A DNA stretch of 64,000 bases, from contig NZ_CP041767.1 of the NCBI RefSeq assembly GCF_022026395.1, positions 6,058,001 through 6,122,000 on the forward strand, written 5' to 3'. The DNA is from Brevibacillus brevis (GTDB lineage Bacteria; Bacillota; Bacilli; Brevibacillales; Brevibacillaceae). Under the pieces are notes generated by a model. It was not told where the DNA came from and ran no database searches. It worked only from the letters and a program-made list of their open reading frames with translations. A program made the translations under genes and the position numbers. Below, one piece after another: positions 17,286-26,807 of the stretch (the stretch's first letter is position 1; each line of letters starts with the position of its first letter).

Positions 17286-17315
17286 ATCTTATCATTGGAT
17301 AAAATTTACTGTCAA
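17286..17315 (-). promoter_or_regulatory. SigA-type promoter for small ORF and rtcB
   Basis: On the minus strand, TTGACA (17315-17310), 18 spacer bases and TAAGAT (17291-17286). It is correctly placed for the ORF starting at 17251. Confidence 0.65.
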
Positions 17316-17353
17316 GCCCCCGAATGATCGAGGGCCCGTGTGATTTTTCCCTT

Positions 17354-18442
17354 TTACATCGAATCTAATTCGCCTTCCATAAACTTGATCAGGTACACCT
17401 CCGGCTGCGCGAGGAACTCCGTAAAGCTGCACAAGTCCGCATACTCCTTATGCTCCTCATCATAGCAGCCTATGCTTCCTTTTTTCTTCGGATTCCACAC
17501 AAGATGAAGATGGGAGTAGTTGTCGATTTCGGCAGACAAGCGCAGCAGCTTTTGCCGACCGATTTTCATTTCAATCGTATCGGTCAATGTGAAAAAGTCG
17601 ATATACGCGATGTCATACTCATTTTCCGCCAGCTCAAGATGCAGCTCTTCTCCGGTAAGGAAGCTCATCAGTTCTTCGGTCAGTTTATATTTTTGCAGTT
17701 CGTACTTTTTGTTCTCTACATCATGCAGCTCGGCAGGTTCCAGCGATTTCAAATACGCAGCCAACTCCGTATCTTTATTGCTGACCGCGATGGTATAAGG
17801 TCGCTCCCCACCCCTTTCTGCTACCATAACGTCCGCACCACGTTCAACCAAATACTTGACCATGGCGGCATTCCCCATGCGCGTGGCAACTGTTAATGGG
17901 GTCGCTTGGTACGGATACACCATATTCGGTTTGTTATAATTGATGTCCACTCCATGATCGAGAAAATAGGCCGTGGTTGTAAGATCATGATCCGACACGG
18001 CTTTACGCAATACATCGCCGCCATGCAGTCTTATATCCAGTCCCAGCTCTTGAATGAGCGGGATGTTCTTTTTGTTGCCGTAGTAGGCCTCCGAATAAGC
18101 GTTTGAGCGCACCTGATTGACCATCTCCAGCTTGGCGCCTTGCGCTACCACATAACGAACGAGCTCTTCCTTGCCATAACGTACGGCCATCAAAAAAGCT
18201 GGATTATTTTTGACATTCAGATTAACGCCATGCTCTACCAGCAGCTTAACAACTTCTAGCTTCTCTGATAAAATCGCCAGATCCAATGGGCTTAGCGTCG
18301 TATATTTGCTAAGCACAATGCCCTTTTCTATATCCCAGCCAGCCGAAATCGCATCTTGCAAAGCCGGGGCATTTCCTTGATAAATATGCATCGCGATTTC
18401 TGGCAGCTCTTCGAAACTCCCGATATCTTTCAACTTGATCAT
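17354..18442 (-). CDS. Ankyrin-repeat protein
   Basis: A 362-residue cytosolic protein. About five ankyrin repeats are visible over residues 25-235: TLSPLDLAILSEKLEVVKLL followed by EHGVNLNVKN; FLMAVRYGKEELVRYVVAQG; a degenerate repeat NKKNIPLIQELGLD; DHDLTTTAYFLDHGVDINYN; and ATPLTVATRMGNAAMVKYLV followed by ERGADV. The C-terminal ~120 residues form a distinct, acidic domain without recognisable motifs. Ankyrin proteins mediate protein binding; no partner is indicated by the neighbours. The start has GAGAGGG upstream. Confidence 0.82.
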   Translation of the reverse strand: MIKLKDIGSFEELPEIAMHIYQGNAPALQDAISAGWDIEKGIVLSKYTTLSPLDLAILSEKLEVVKLLVEHGVNLNVKNNPAFLMAVRYGKEELVRYVVAQGAKLEMVNQVRSNAYSEAYYGNKKNIPLIQELGLDIRLHGGDVLRKAVSDHDLTTTAYFLDHGVDINYNKPNMVYPYQATPLTVATRMGNAAMVKYLVERGADVMVAERGGERPYTIAVSNKDTELAAYLKSLEPAELHDVENKKYELQKYKLTEELMSFLTGEELHLELAENEYDIAYIDFFTLTDTIEMKIGRQKLLRLSAEIDNYSHLHLVWNPKKKGSIGCYDEEHKEYADLCSFTEFLAQPEVYLIKFMEGELDSM

Positions 18443-18673
18443 CCATTACCCTCTCCTGCCCTATGTCTTATGAAAAATATAGAAAATAAAATGGCAAGAA
18501 ACAACAAATATTTACTTGATTCCCTTTTATTCGATTGAAAATACAGTAAATTTTGTCTATTTTTGACGAATCTGCTCGATAAAAAGTTTTTTCCCAATAA
18601 AAGGAGTAATTTTACGAGAAGAGAAATACTTATGCAAATCGTCTTATACATATTTTTTAAGGAGAGTGGTCTG

Positions 18674-21600
18674 ATGAAGAAGATGCGTACTCTCGCTTCT
18701 CTTACGCTTGCAGCAACACTCATACTGAGTGGCCTTCCTTACAATGCCTTGGCAGCTGCGGAGTTTAGCGAACGGGATTGGGAAAAAGTAAACGAGTATA
18801 CCAACGCGGAAGTAGAGCTTGGCTCCGAAGTCTCGAAAATCTCCCCCCTGCTGAACACCAGTTCTAGCAAAAACGTCAGTGTCATTATTGAGCTGCAAAG
18901 TGAACCTTCGATCACAGCTAAACATAGTGAAGGTTCAGAATCTTCCGTTAGATCATTGCGAGCGAAAGTAGAGGACGAGCAGGCCTCCTTCCTCGACGAG
19001 GCAAAAGACAACAAGGTCAAACTGAAGGTAAAGCGCAAGTTTGAGCATGTATTCAACGGGATGGAAGTGACGGTGTCAGCCGACGAGTTGGAAGAGCTGG
19101 CTGAACTGCCACAGGTGAAACGCATTTATCAAAATACGTATTATGAGCTTCCCGAAATTGATGCCGTCAGCGAGAAAGCATCGTCTACCAAATGGGATCA
19201 AGCCCCTCTCCAACAAATCGGTGTTCTCGATATGTGGAAAGCAGGTCTGACAGGGAAAGGATTGAAGGTCGGCGTCATCGATACCGGTGTCGATTACAAG
19301 CACCCTGATCTCAAGGATGCTTATAAAGGCGGATATGACTCCTTCGACAATGATAAAGACCCTTATGAAGAAGCACCAATCCCTGTGGAGGATGACCGCG
19401 ATGGAAAAGGATATGAAGGCTCCAGCCATGGAACTCACGTCTCCGGTACCATCGTAGGACGCGCCAAAAACAAGACCTCGGACGTGCAGGTAAAAGGGGT
19501 AGCCTACGGTGCAGACCTCTACGTCTACCGCGTATTGGGCCGGGGAGGCGGTAGCTCCGCTCAGGTCATCGACGGTATCGAAAAAGCGGTGAAAGACGGC
19601 ATGGATGTCATTAACCTGTCGCTTGGCTCCGCTATGGAGAAGAACTCTGACTCCCCAGATGCCATCGCTGTGAATAACGCAGTGCTGTCTGGTGTGATTA
19701 CGGTTGTATCGGGGGGAAATTCAGCCGACGATGAGCGCGGCAGACATTTCTACACGGCTGGCTCCCCTTCTGGCGCGAGGCTGCCGATCACAGTTGCAGC
19801 GGTAGACTCTCCTACCGTGCAATATGACGGCTCCGCAACCTCGTCCTTTGGAGCCAATTACGAATTCCCTGTGATGGCGTGGCAGGTGAGAAAGGATAAC
19901 TTCGCCTCTATCATCGGAACCAAACCACTGCCAGTCGTCTATGCCAACCTTGGCTCGCGCAGCGATTTTGAAAAGGCAAATGTAAAAGGCAAAGTCGCTC
20001 TCGTTTCCCGTGGTACTCTCGGCTTCACGGAAAAAATCGAAAATGCCCGAAAAGCTGGCGCTGTCGCTATCGTGGTCTTTAACGGTAACGACGCCGACGG
20101 GGATGGCGTAGCTGACCTGGATATCCGTGATCGCGAGGGCTATGTCAACACGATCCTGGGTGACCAAATCGAAGCGATCCCTACCTTTGACATGAAAGGT
20201 CTGGAAGGCCGGACACTGGCAAAAGAGCTGCTGGCTGACCCTGAAAAAGCGAAAACACTGACGTTTACGTTCTCAGGAAACTACCCAAGCACAAATGATC
20301 CGGGCGACCGCATCGCCGGATTTAGCTCACGCGGCCCGATCATGGGCGACGATTACAGCATCAAGCCGAATCTGGCTGCGCCAGGTGTAGCTGTTCTGTC
20401 CAGCTATCCATCTTGGAGCAAGCTGATCCCTGACGCCAAGTACGACAAGGCATACGCCCGTCTAAACGGTACAAGCATGGCGGCTCCGCACGTTTCCGGT
20501 CTTGCCCTGCTGTTGAAACAGGCACATCCGGACTGGACACCTGCCGATATCAAGGCAGCACTCGCGAACACCTCCAAGCCGCTCTATAGCCCAGACGGCA
20601 CACTGTACGATGTATACTCCCAAGGTGCTGGCCGCGTAAACGGCTACGCCGCATCGAAAACACCTGCTGTTCTGACAACGGTAGAGCAGCTCACCATTTT
20701 GGGCGAAGATTTTGAGCCGAAAACCATTCCGTACTATGCGGATAATGTTTCCTTTGGCTTGCTGAAGGCTGGCAGCAATACCGTCACGAAAACGCTCCAG
20801 CTGAAAAACCTGTCCAAAAAGGAAGTTTCTTACGATGCAAAAGTGATCATGCATCCATCCGTCACGACAGATCCGTACAAGCCAGGCTCCAAAACGCCAG
20901 ATGTCGATGACATCGATGTGGAAATCTCCGATGATTCCATCTCCGCTAAAAAAGGCGATGCGACCACATTTGAGCTCAACCTGTCCGTTGACTCCGATGC
21001 AAAAGACGGCGTGTATGAAGGGGAAGTCCTGCTGACAGCGAAAGGCAACCCTGACCTGCGCCTGCCGTTTGCTGTACACGTGGGAGACAAGCGTGAGGAT
21101 ACTAACTTTGGTTTCGACAACCTGAAGCTGTCCGATACGACAATCACGCCTGATGGTGATGGCAATGAGGATTCGTTCACACTCGAAGCCGAGCTGCAAG
21201 CCAAAGACGTGAACCAGATCTCCGTTGAGGCATGGGACATGGACGATAAATACGTCGGTACGCTCGCATCTGTATTCAACAATTACGCGCTGATTGCGCC
21301 AGGCCCTATCACCTTCTCTAATCTTGATGGTACTTACTACGATGGTACCCAAGTAGCGAAAAAGCTTGATCCAGGCAAATACAAGCTGAAGCTCGTCGGT
21401 CGAGTCGTTGACCAAAACAAGCCGAAGGGTGAACAGATTGTAAAAGAATACGAGGCTTGGAAATCCTTCATGATTAAGACATCTGATAAAAACGCAGTCT
21501 TGTCCAAGGTAGTGGAAGAAGCCGAGGAGCAATTTGAATTTGAGGTTGCGAACACCACAGAGCTCGATCAACCAGTGCTTTCCCTGCCGGAAGAAAGCGA

Positions 21601-21787
21601 TGATGTGACTTATCAGGTGACGAAGAGCTCTGATGAGACGTTTATCGACGATGAAGGGATTTTAAAGGAGCTGCCTGCCGAAGGTGAAGAGACAGTTACG
21701 CTGTATGTGACGATTACTTCCAAGGAAGATGAGTCGGTTACGCGGACTGTGAAGGTGGATGTGACATTAGAGGCGGTAGTAGAGTAG
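18674..21787 (+). CDS. Large secreted subtilisin-like serine protease (S8, Vpr/lactocepin-like)
   Basis: 1,037 residues from ATG at 18674 with AAGGAGAG upstream. Longer in-frame readings would place residues before the signal peptide. Order: signal peptide (MKKMRTLASLTLAATLILSG, cleavage near ALA-A); inhibitor I9-like propeptide (VSVIIELQSEP to about residue 160); S8 catalytic domain with Asp in VIDTGVDYKHPDL (~202), His in SSHGTHVSG (~252) and Ser in NGTSMAAPHVSG (~601). A PA insert sits inside the domain (KVALVSRGTLGFTEKIENAR, about 430-490). Fn3-like C-terminal domains follow, with a DTTITPDGDGNEDSF calcium-type loop. No LPXTG or SLH anchor is visible, so it is probably released. The 18443-18673 region upstream shows no other gene. 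Confidence 0.9.
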   Translation: MKKMRTLASLTLAATLILSGLPYNALAAAEFSERDWEKVNEYTNAEVELGSEVSKISPLLNTSSSKNVSVIIELQSEPSITAKHSEGSESSVRSLRAKVEDEQASFLDEAKDNKVKLKVKRKFEHVFNGMEVTVSADELEELAELPQVKRIYQNTYYELPEIDAVSEKASSTKWDQAPLQQIGVLDMWKAGLTGKGLKVGVIDTGVDYKHPDLKDAYKGGYDSFDNDKDPYEEAPIPVEDDRDGKGYEGSSHGTHVSGTIVGRAKNKTSDVQVKGVAYGADLYVYRVLGRGGGSSAQVIDGIEKAVKDGMDVINLSLGSAMEKNSDSPDAIAVNNAVLSGVITVVSGGNSADDERGRHFYTAGSPSGARLPITVAAVDSPTVQYDGSATSSFGANYEFPVMAWQVRKDNFASIIGTKPLPVVYANLGSRSDFEKANVKGKVALVSRGTLGFTEKIENARKAGAVAIVVFNGNDADGDGVADLDIRDREGYVNTILGDQIEAIPTFDMKGLEGRTLAKELLADPEKAKTLTFTFSGNYPSTNDPGDRIAGFSSRGPIMGDDYSIKPNLAAPGVAVLSSYPSWSKLIPDAKYDKAYARLNGTSMAAPHVSGLALLLKQAHPDWTPADIKAALANTSKPLYSPDGTLYDVYSQGAGRVNGYAASKTPAVLTTVEQLTILGEDFEPKTIPYYADNVSFGLLKAGSNTVTKTLQLKNLSKKEVSYDAKVIMHPSVTTDPYKPGSKTPDVDDIDVEISDDSISAKKGDATTFELNLSVDSDAKDGVYEGEVLLTAKGNPDLRLPFAVHVGDKREDTNFGFDNLKLSDTTITPDGDGNEDSFTLEAELQAKDVNQISVEAWDMDDKYVGTLASVFNNYALIAPGPITFSNLDGTYYDGTQVAKKLDPGKYKLKLVGRVVDQNKPKGEQIVKEYEAWKSFMIKTSDKNAVLSKVVEEAEEQFEFEVANTTELDQPVLSLPEESDDVTYQVTKSSDETFIDDEGILKELPAEGEETVTLYVTITSKEDESVTRTVKVDVTLEAVVE

Positions 21788-21818
21788 TGTTGGTTTAACG
21801 TTTTTAGATGGATGAATG

Positions 21819-21849
21819 AAGGCTCCGCCAGACATCATGGCGGAGCCTT
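21819..21849. terminator. Bidirectional terminator between protease and ptsI
   Basis: AAGGCTCCGCC pairs with GGCGGAGCCTT with a nine-base loop. It lies between the convergent stops at 21787 and 21875. Confidence 0.8.
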
Positions 21850-21874
21850 ATCATTTTGCCAACTATACCGGCCA

Positions 21875-23602
21875 TTACAGCTTGTTCAAAATTTCCTCTT
21901 TGATAAAGGCTCTGATCTCTTCGCCGCTCTCCAGGGTGAGGACGTGTTGAGCTGTTTCCTGTAGCGACTTGTAATCCAGCTTTCTCAGCAAATCGCGGGC
22001 CCGGAGAACGGAAGTGGCACTCATGCTGAATTCATCCAGTCCCAGCCCGAGCAGAATCGGGATCGCCAATTCCTCCCCGGCCATTTCTCCGCACATGCCG
22101 ACCCATTTGCCTTCCTGATGGGCCGCCTTGATTACCTGATTCACCAGCCGTAAAATGGCGGGATGGTACGGATCGTACAAGTAGGCGACCTGCTCGTTCA
22201 TCCTGTCCGCTGCCATCACATACTGAATCAAATCATTGGTCCCGATGCTGAAGAAATCGGCTTCCTTGGCGAGCTGGTCTGCAATCATTGCGGCAGCTGG
22301 CACCTCGATCATGATTCCTACTTCCAAATGATCGTTAAACAAAATGCTTTGGTTGCGCAGCTCTACCTTCACTTCGTCCAAGATCTGGTTCGCTCGACGC
22401 AGCTCGGCTATAGTGGCGATCATTGGATACATGATCTTGATGTTTCCGTATACACTTGCCCGGAGCAAGGCGCGTAACTGCGTCTTAAACAGTTCTACGC
22501 GGTCCAGGCAAAGCCGGATGGCTCGATAGCCTAGAAACGGATTCAATTCTTTCGGCAGATCGAGGTAGGAAAGCTCCTTGTCCCCGCCGATGTCCAATGT
22601 TCGAATGACAACTGGTCGATCCTTGCCCATGGTTTCTGCTACTGCTTTGTAAGCCGCAAACTGCTCTTCTTCCGTGGGGAACTGCTCCCGCCCCATATAG
22701 AGAAATTCAGTACGAAACAGTCCGATCCCCTCGGCGCCGTTTTCAACGGCCTGCACGGCGTCCTGCGGATTCCCGATGTTGGCTGCCAATTCCACGCGGT
22801 GCCCATCGGCGGTAACACTTTCTTCATGAACCAGACGAGCCCAGTCCTCTTTTTGTTTCCAGTAGGCCTGCTGCTTGGCTTCATAGGCTGCGACGACAGC
22901 TTCGTCCGGTCGAATGTGTACCTCGCCCTCAAGGCCGTCGACGATGACCAGATCCCCGGTTTGCAGCTGCTCTGTAATGTCCGACATGCCTACCACCGCC
23001 GGGATTTCCATGGTGCGTGCCATGATGGCGGAGTGAGACGTGCGGCCGCCTATATTCGTTGCAAATCCTTTTACCTTTTCCCTGTCCAACTGTGCCGTAT
23101 CGGATGGCGTCAGATCGTGTACAACCAGCACCACCGGCTCAGTGAAATCAGCTTGCAACTGATCGTGTATGCCGAGCAAATTCTTCAGCAGACGCTGGCT
23201 GACATCGCGCAAATCCGCCGCCCGCTCCCGCATATACTCGTCGTCCATGCTTTCAAAAATGGCGACAAAGCTGTCACGAACCTCCTCCAGAGCTGCTTCC
23301 GCATTCACTCTTTCCCGTTCCAGCTTCTCCTCAATGGCACCAATAAACTCCGGGTCCTGCAAAAAAAGCTGGTGGGCTTCAAAGATTCTCGCTTCTTCTT
23401 CGCCCATCTCGTGGCGGACCTTCTTCTTGACTTGCTCGAGCTCCAGATCTGCCGCTCTCACACTTTCCCGAAATCGCGCAAGTTCTGCGGCCACCTCATC
23501 TTGGTCAAGAATGCGTCGTTCATACCGAACCATCTCTTCCTTTTGTACAACAGCTCGTCCAATCACGATTCCGGGAGCTGCAGCGATCCCTTTTTGCAGC
23601 AT
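21875..23602 (-). CDS. ptsI: PTS enzyme I (phosphoenolpyruvate-protein phosphotransferase)
   Basis: 575 residues, normal length. It autophosphorylates with PEP and passes phosphate to HPr. Visible landmarks are N-terminal MLQKGIAAAPGIVIG, the active-site His in GGRTSHSAIMARTMEIPAVVG (~191), a PEP-binding GIGLFRTEFLYMGR, and C-terminal FFSIGTNDLIQYVMAADR with GMCGEMAGE. It is last in the leftward order fruR-fruK-fruA-ptsH-ptsI, 59 bases after ptsH. In B. subtilis ptsHI lie with ptsG rather than in the fructose operon, so here fructose may induce the general PTS proteins. Confidence 0.95.
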   Translation of the reverse strand: MLQKGIAAAPGIVIGRAVVQKEEMVRYERRILDQDEVAAELARFRESVRAADLELEQVKKKVRHEMGEEEARIFEAHQLFLQDPEFIGAIEEKLERERVNAEAALEEVRDSFVAIFESMDDEYMRERAADLRDVSQRLLKNLLGIHDQLQADFTEPVVLVVHDLTPSDTAQLDREKVKGFATNIGGRTSHSAIMARTMEIPAVVGMSDITEQLQTGDLVIVDGLEGEVHIRPDEAVVAAYEAKQQAYWKQKEDWARLVHEESVTADGHRVELAANIGNPQDAVQAVENGAEGIGLFRTEFLYMGREQFPTEEEQFAAYKAVAETMGKDRPVVIRTLDIGGDKELSYLDLPKELNPFLGYRAIRLCLDRVELFKTQLRALLRASVYGNIKIMYPMIATIAELRRANQILDEVKVELRNQSILFNDHLEVGIMIEVPAAAMIADQLAKEADFFSIGTNDLIQYVMAADRMNEQVAYLYDPYHPAILRLVNQVIKAAHQEGKWVGMCGEMAGEELAIPILLGLGLDEFSMSATSVLRARDLLRKLDYKSLQETAQHVLTLESGEEIRAFIKEEILNKL

Positions 23603-23620
23603 TACAATCGCTCCTTATCG

Positions 23621-23653
23621 AAGCCGCACCCCCTGGTGTCCAGAGGGGGCTTC
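23621..23653. repeat. GC-rich hairpin between ptsH and ptsI
   Basis: ACCCCCT at 23628-23634 pairs with AGGGGGC-type bases at 23644-23650 (G-T pair allowed), with flanking AAGCC/GGCTT complementarity. There is no T-run. It could adjust the HPr to EI ratio by mRNA processing or partial termination. Confidence 0.45.
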
Positions 23654-23661
23654 CTGTCATG

Positions 23662-23922
23662 TTACCCGTGAACTGACATAAGCAATTGGCCAAGCTCCTC
23701 CATTGCTTGCTCTGCCTGTTCTCCAGTGATTTCAAGGGTGATTTGCTCCCCCATCTTTGCACCCAGTGTCATCAAGCCCATGATGCTTTTGCCATTGATC
23801 TTTTTCGTGCCCTTGATCACGTTTACCTCACAAGGAAACGAAGTAGCCTTTTGTACAAATAACGTTGCCGGACGGGCATGCAGTCCAGTCGGATTTTGAA
23901 TGGTGAAAGTTTTGGTTAACAT
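23662..23922 (-). CDS. ptsH: PTS phosphocarrier protein HPr
   Basis: 86 residues. It receives phosphate from enzyme I on the active-site His in GLHARPATLF (residue 15). The regulatory Ser-46 that HPr kinase phosphorylates in Firmicutes is present in INGKSIMGLMTL, so this HPr can act in CcpA-type catabolite control. It follows fruA by 16 bases in the leftward fructose operon. Confidence 0.95.
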   Translation of the reverse strand: MLTKTFTIQNPTGLHARPATLFVQKATSFPCEVNVIKGTKKINGKSIMGLMTLGAKMGEQITLEITGEQAEQAMEELGQLLMSVHG

Positions 23923-23938
23923 CTGGTTCCAGCTCCTT

Positions 23939-25879
23939 TTACTCTACCGCATCTTTTTTCAGAACTTTTAGCATGAGTGCCGTAACCATTGTTCCGGCAA
24001 GAATGGAAACAAGGTAAAGCGGCCAGTTGCCGATTACCGGCAAAACGAATATTCCGCCATGAGGGGCTGGCAATGTGCACCCAAACAGCATCGATAACCC
24101 GCCAGCTACGGCAGAGCCAACTACGAGCGAAGGAATGACGCGTGTCGGATCAGCCGCCGCAAACGGGATCGCCCCCTCCGTAATGAAGGATGCTCCCAGG
24201 ACGTAAGCGGTTTTACCCGCCTGCCGCTCTTCCGTGGTAAATTTCTTCTTGAACAACGTCGTCGCCAAAGCGATTCCGAGCGGTGGAGTCATCCCTGCCG
24301 CCATAATGGCTGCGTGAGGGGTATAGTTTCCATCAGCAATCATCGCAATCCCAAACGTAAATGCTGCTTTGTTGACAGGGCCACCCATGTCAAAGGCCAT
24401 CATTGCACCCAAAATCACACCAAGGATGACGGCGTTACCAGTGCCCATGTTTTTCAACCAGTCACTCAGCGCCGTATTGGCGGCAGCGATCGGGTCAGAT
24501 ACTACGTACACCATGACAAAGCCTGTAAGCAAAATCCCAAGCAGCGGATACAACAGCATCGGCTTGATACCTTCTAACGATTCCGGTAGTCCAGCCAACA
24601 CTTTTTTCAATCCGACCACAATATATCCGGCCAGGAACCCTGCGATGATTCCTCCGAGGAACCCCGAGCCGGAAGTAGCCGCCAACAAGCCTCCTACCAT
24701 ACCGGGAGCAAAACCCGGGCGGTCAGCGATGCTCTTGGCGATAAACCCGGCCAATACCGGGATCATCAGCTTGAACGCAGTTCCTCCACCGATATCCATC
24801 AGGACTTTAGCCAGCGGATGGAAGGACGGATCGTTTGGATCAAACGCCTTGATCCCAAACATAAAGCTTAGCGCAATGATAATCCCGCCACCCACGACAA
24901 ACGGGAGCATGTTGGATACACCGTTCATCAGGTGCTTGTAAAAAGCAGGCTGCTTCGCTTTTTTCTCCGCCTTTGCTTCTTGGATATCGTCCTGATAGCT
25001 GGTCCCGCCTCCGCGGTAAATGCTTCCCTTTTGCTCTACTGCGCGCTGAAGCAGTTCTTCGGTATTGCGTATCCCTTCCGCAACCGGCACTTCAATCACG
25101 ATCTTGCCAGCAAAGCGTTCCATCTCTACTTGCTTGTCAGCAGCTACAATCACCGCTGTCGCTTCCTCAATATCCTGCAAAGAAAGCTTGTTTTTCACAC
25201 CCCCGGAACCGTTCGTCTCTACCTTGATGGCAATCCCCAGCTCTGCTGCTTTTTTCTTCAGCGCATCGGCGGCCATGTACGTATGGGCGATCCCGGTCGG
25301 GCAAGCGGTTACCGCAACTACTTTTATCGGCTGTTTCTTTGAGGTCTCTTGTCTTTCCTGTTGCTCTTCTAGCTCCTTGCTCTCTACAACGCTTTCATTT
25401 TCGCCCTGGATTTCTTTTTCTTTGCGCGTGATAATCTCGAGAACCTGTTCCTTGGTTTCTGCGCGCGTCAGCTCCTGACGAAATGCTTCATCCATGAGCA
25501 TCTGAGAAAGCAATGCCAACGTTTCGAGATGGGCCTGGTTGGCGTTCTCGGTAGCCGCAATCATGAAGAAAAGATGTGCTTTTTGGTTATCCAACGAGTC
25601 AAAATCAACACCCTCTTTGGAAAAACCGTACGCAATGCTAGGAGTTTTGACTGCTGCTGTCTTGGCATGCGGGATGGCGATTCCTTCTCCAATTCCGGTG
25701 GAGCCTTGTGCCTCGCGGGCGAGAATGGCCTGCTTCATTTCTTCCTTGCTGTTGAGCCGTCCAGCTTCGTCCAATTTTTCAATCAACTCATCTAAGACCG
25801 CTTCCTTGGAGGAAGCAGACAGAGGGAAAAGAATCGTTTCAGCTTTTAGCAAATCGGCAATGCGAATCTCGTTATTCAT
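23939..25879 (-). CDS. fruA: Fructose-specific PTS enzyme IIABC
   Basis: A 646-residue multidomain permease in A-B-C order. The IIA domain (residues 1-150) has its His in GIAIPHAKTAAV. A Gln/Glu-rich linker follows. The IIB domain (about 175-275) carries the phosphorylated Cys in VVAVTACPTGIAHTYMAAD. The IIC membrane domain (300-640) includes FVVGGGIIIALSFMFG, MVGGLLAATSGSGFLGGI and AFDMGGPVNKAAF. It imports fructose as fructose 1-phosphate, the substrate of fruK just upstream in the operon (16-base gap). Confidence 0.94.
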   Translation of the reverse strand: MNNEIRIADLLKAETILFPLSASSKEAVLDELIEKLDEAGRLNSKEEMKQAILAREAQGSTGIGEGIAIPHAKTAAVKTPSIAYGFSKEGVDFDSLDNQKAHLFFMIAATENANQAHLETLALLSQMLMDEAFRQELTRAETKEQVLEIITRKEKEIQGENESVVESKELEEQQERQETSKKQPIKVVAVTACPTGIAHTYMAADALKKKAAELGIAIKVETNGSGGVKNKLSLQDIEEATAVIVAADKQVEMERFAGKIVIEVPVAEGIRNTEELLQRAVEQKGSIYRGGGTSYQDDIQEAKAEKKAKQPAFYKHLMNGVSNMLPFVVGGGIIIALSFMFGIKAFDPNDPSFHPLAKVLMDIGGGTAFKLMIPVLAGFIAKSIADRPGFAPGMVGGLLAATSGSGFLGGIIAGFLAGYIVVGLKKVLAGLPESLEGIKPMLLYPLLGILLTGFVMVYVVSDPIAAANTALSDWLKNMGTGNAVILGVILGAMMAFDMGGPVNKAAFTFGIAMIADGNYTPHAAIMAAGMTPPLGIALATTLFKKKFTTEERQAGKTAYVLGASFITEGAIPFAAADPTRVIPSLVVGSAVAGGLSMLFGCTLPAPHGGIFVLPVIGNWPLYLVSILAGTMVTALMLKVLKKDAVE

Positions 25880-25895
25880 CGTTGAACCCCCTTTA

Positions 25896-26807
25896 TCAAA
25901 TGGCGGTTATTGTGATTTCCGGAAGAAATGCTTTTATCTTTTCATGTGTACAGAAGCCTTCCGACAGGGCAGTCGTGCTCCCAGCGGCGACAGCAAAACG
26001 AAACGCCGCTTCCGTATCCATTCCCTGCCTATAGCCATAAAGGAAACCAGCAACCATCGAGTCTCCGGCACCGATTGAATTGACTGGTTTGCGCTGCGGA
26101 ATCTGGGCGACATAGGCCGCTTGCCGATTGACAAATACAGCACCCTGACCAGCCATCGACACGATGACGTTCTGTGCGCCCATTTGCAAAGACTTACGCG
26201 CCATGTCGATCGCCTCTGCTGGTGTGGCAATCGTCACCCCAAACAGTTCCCCCAACTCATGATGATTGGGCTTGATGAGAAACGGCTCTTCCGACAAACC
26301 GGTTTCAAGCGCTTTCCCCTTTGCATCGAGGAAGATACGTACGCCCTTGCCACGCAGCCGGTTCATGATCGTCTGGTACATATCAGACGGCAAGCTTTTC
26401 GGCACGCTTCCCGCGAGTACCAGATAATCGCCGCTTTGCAAGCTGTCGATCTGTTGCATCAGCTTTTGGAGCGCTTCTTCCGGGATGTCCGGCGAGACTC
26501 CGCTGATATCCGTTTCGGTCTGCGCCTTTATTTTTAAATTGATTCTGGAATCCTGTCCGATTTGGATCAAGTCATGAGAGATGTCGGCTTGCTCGATCTG
26601 CTGTTGAATAAACGCTCCCGTAAACCCACCGACAAACCCCAGCGCCGTGCTGTTTTCCCCGAGTATGCGGAGAACCTTTGATACATTTATGCCTTTTCCG
26701 CCAGCGACCTTCCACTCTTTTTGCGCCTGATGAATGGTTCCTTGCGACAGAGCAGTGATCCACAAGTGGTAGTCAATCGATGGGTTCAGGGTTACTGTGT
26801 AAATCAT
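25896..26807 (-). CDS. fruK: 1-phosphofructokinase
   Basis: A 303-residue PfkB-family sugar kinase converting fructose 1-phosphate to fructose 1,6-bisphosphate. It shows MIYTVTLNPSIDYHLW, the N-terminal GGKGINVSKVLRILG, and the C-terminal signature GAGDSMVAGFLYG with the catalytic Asp. Its start overlaps the end of fruR by four bases (ATGA-type), so it is translationally coupled to the regulator. Confidence 0.94.
   Translation of the reverse strand: MIYTVTLNPSIDYHLWITALSQGTIHQAQKEWKVAGGKGINVSKVLRILGENSTALGFVGGFTGAFIQQQIEQADISHDLIQIGQDSRINLKIKAQTETDISGVSPDIPEEALQKLMQQIDSLQSGDYLVLAGSVPKSLPSDMYQTIMNRLRGKGVRIFLDAKGKALETGLSEEPFLIKPNHHELGELFGVTIATPAEAIDMARKSLQMGAQNVIVSMAGQGAVFVNRQAAYVAQIPQRKPVNSIGAGDSMVAGFLYGYRQGMDTEAAFRFAVAAGSTTALSEGFCTHEKIKAFLPEITITAI

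Noticed and set aside
16967..17353. Possible Y RNA or tRNA-like RNA near rtcB.
   Set aside because: No TTCGAAT-type T-arm or CCA-like end could be found, and the region is explained by a promoter and a 42-codon ORF.
20462..21571. Long antisense frame (369 codons) within the subtilase gene.
   Set aside because: The sense strand encodes continuous protease catalytic and Fn3-like domains; the antisense protein has no recognisable domain.
22799..23671. 290-codon frame opposite ptsI.
   Set aside because: Shadow of a strongly conserved enzyme I; composition typical of reversed coding sequence.
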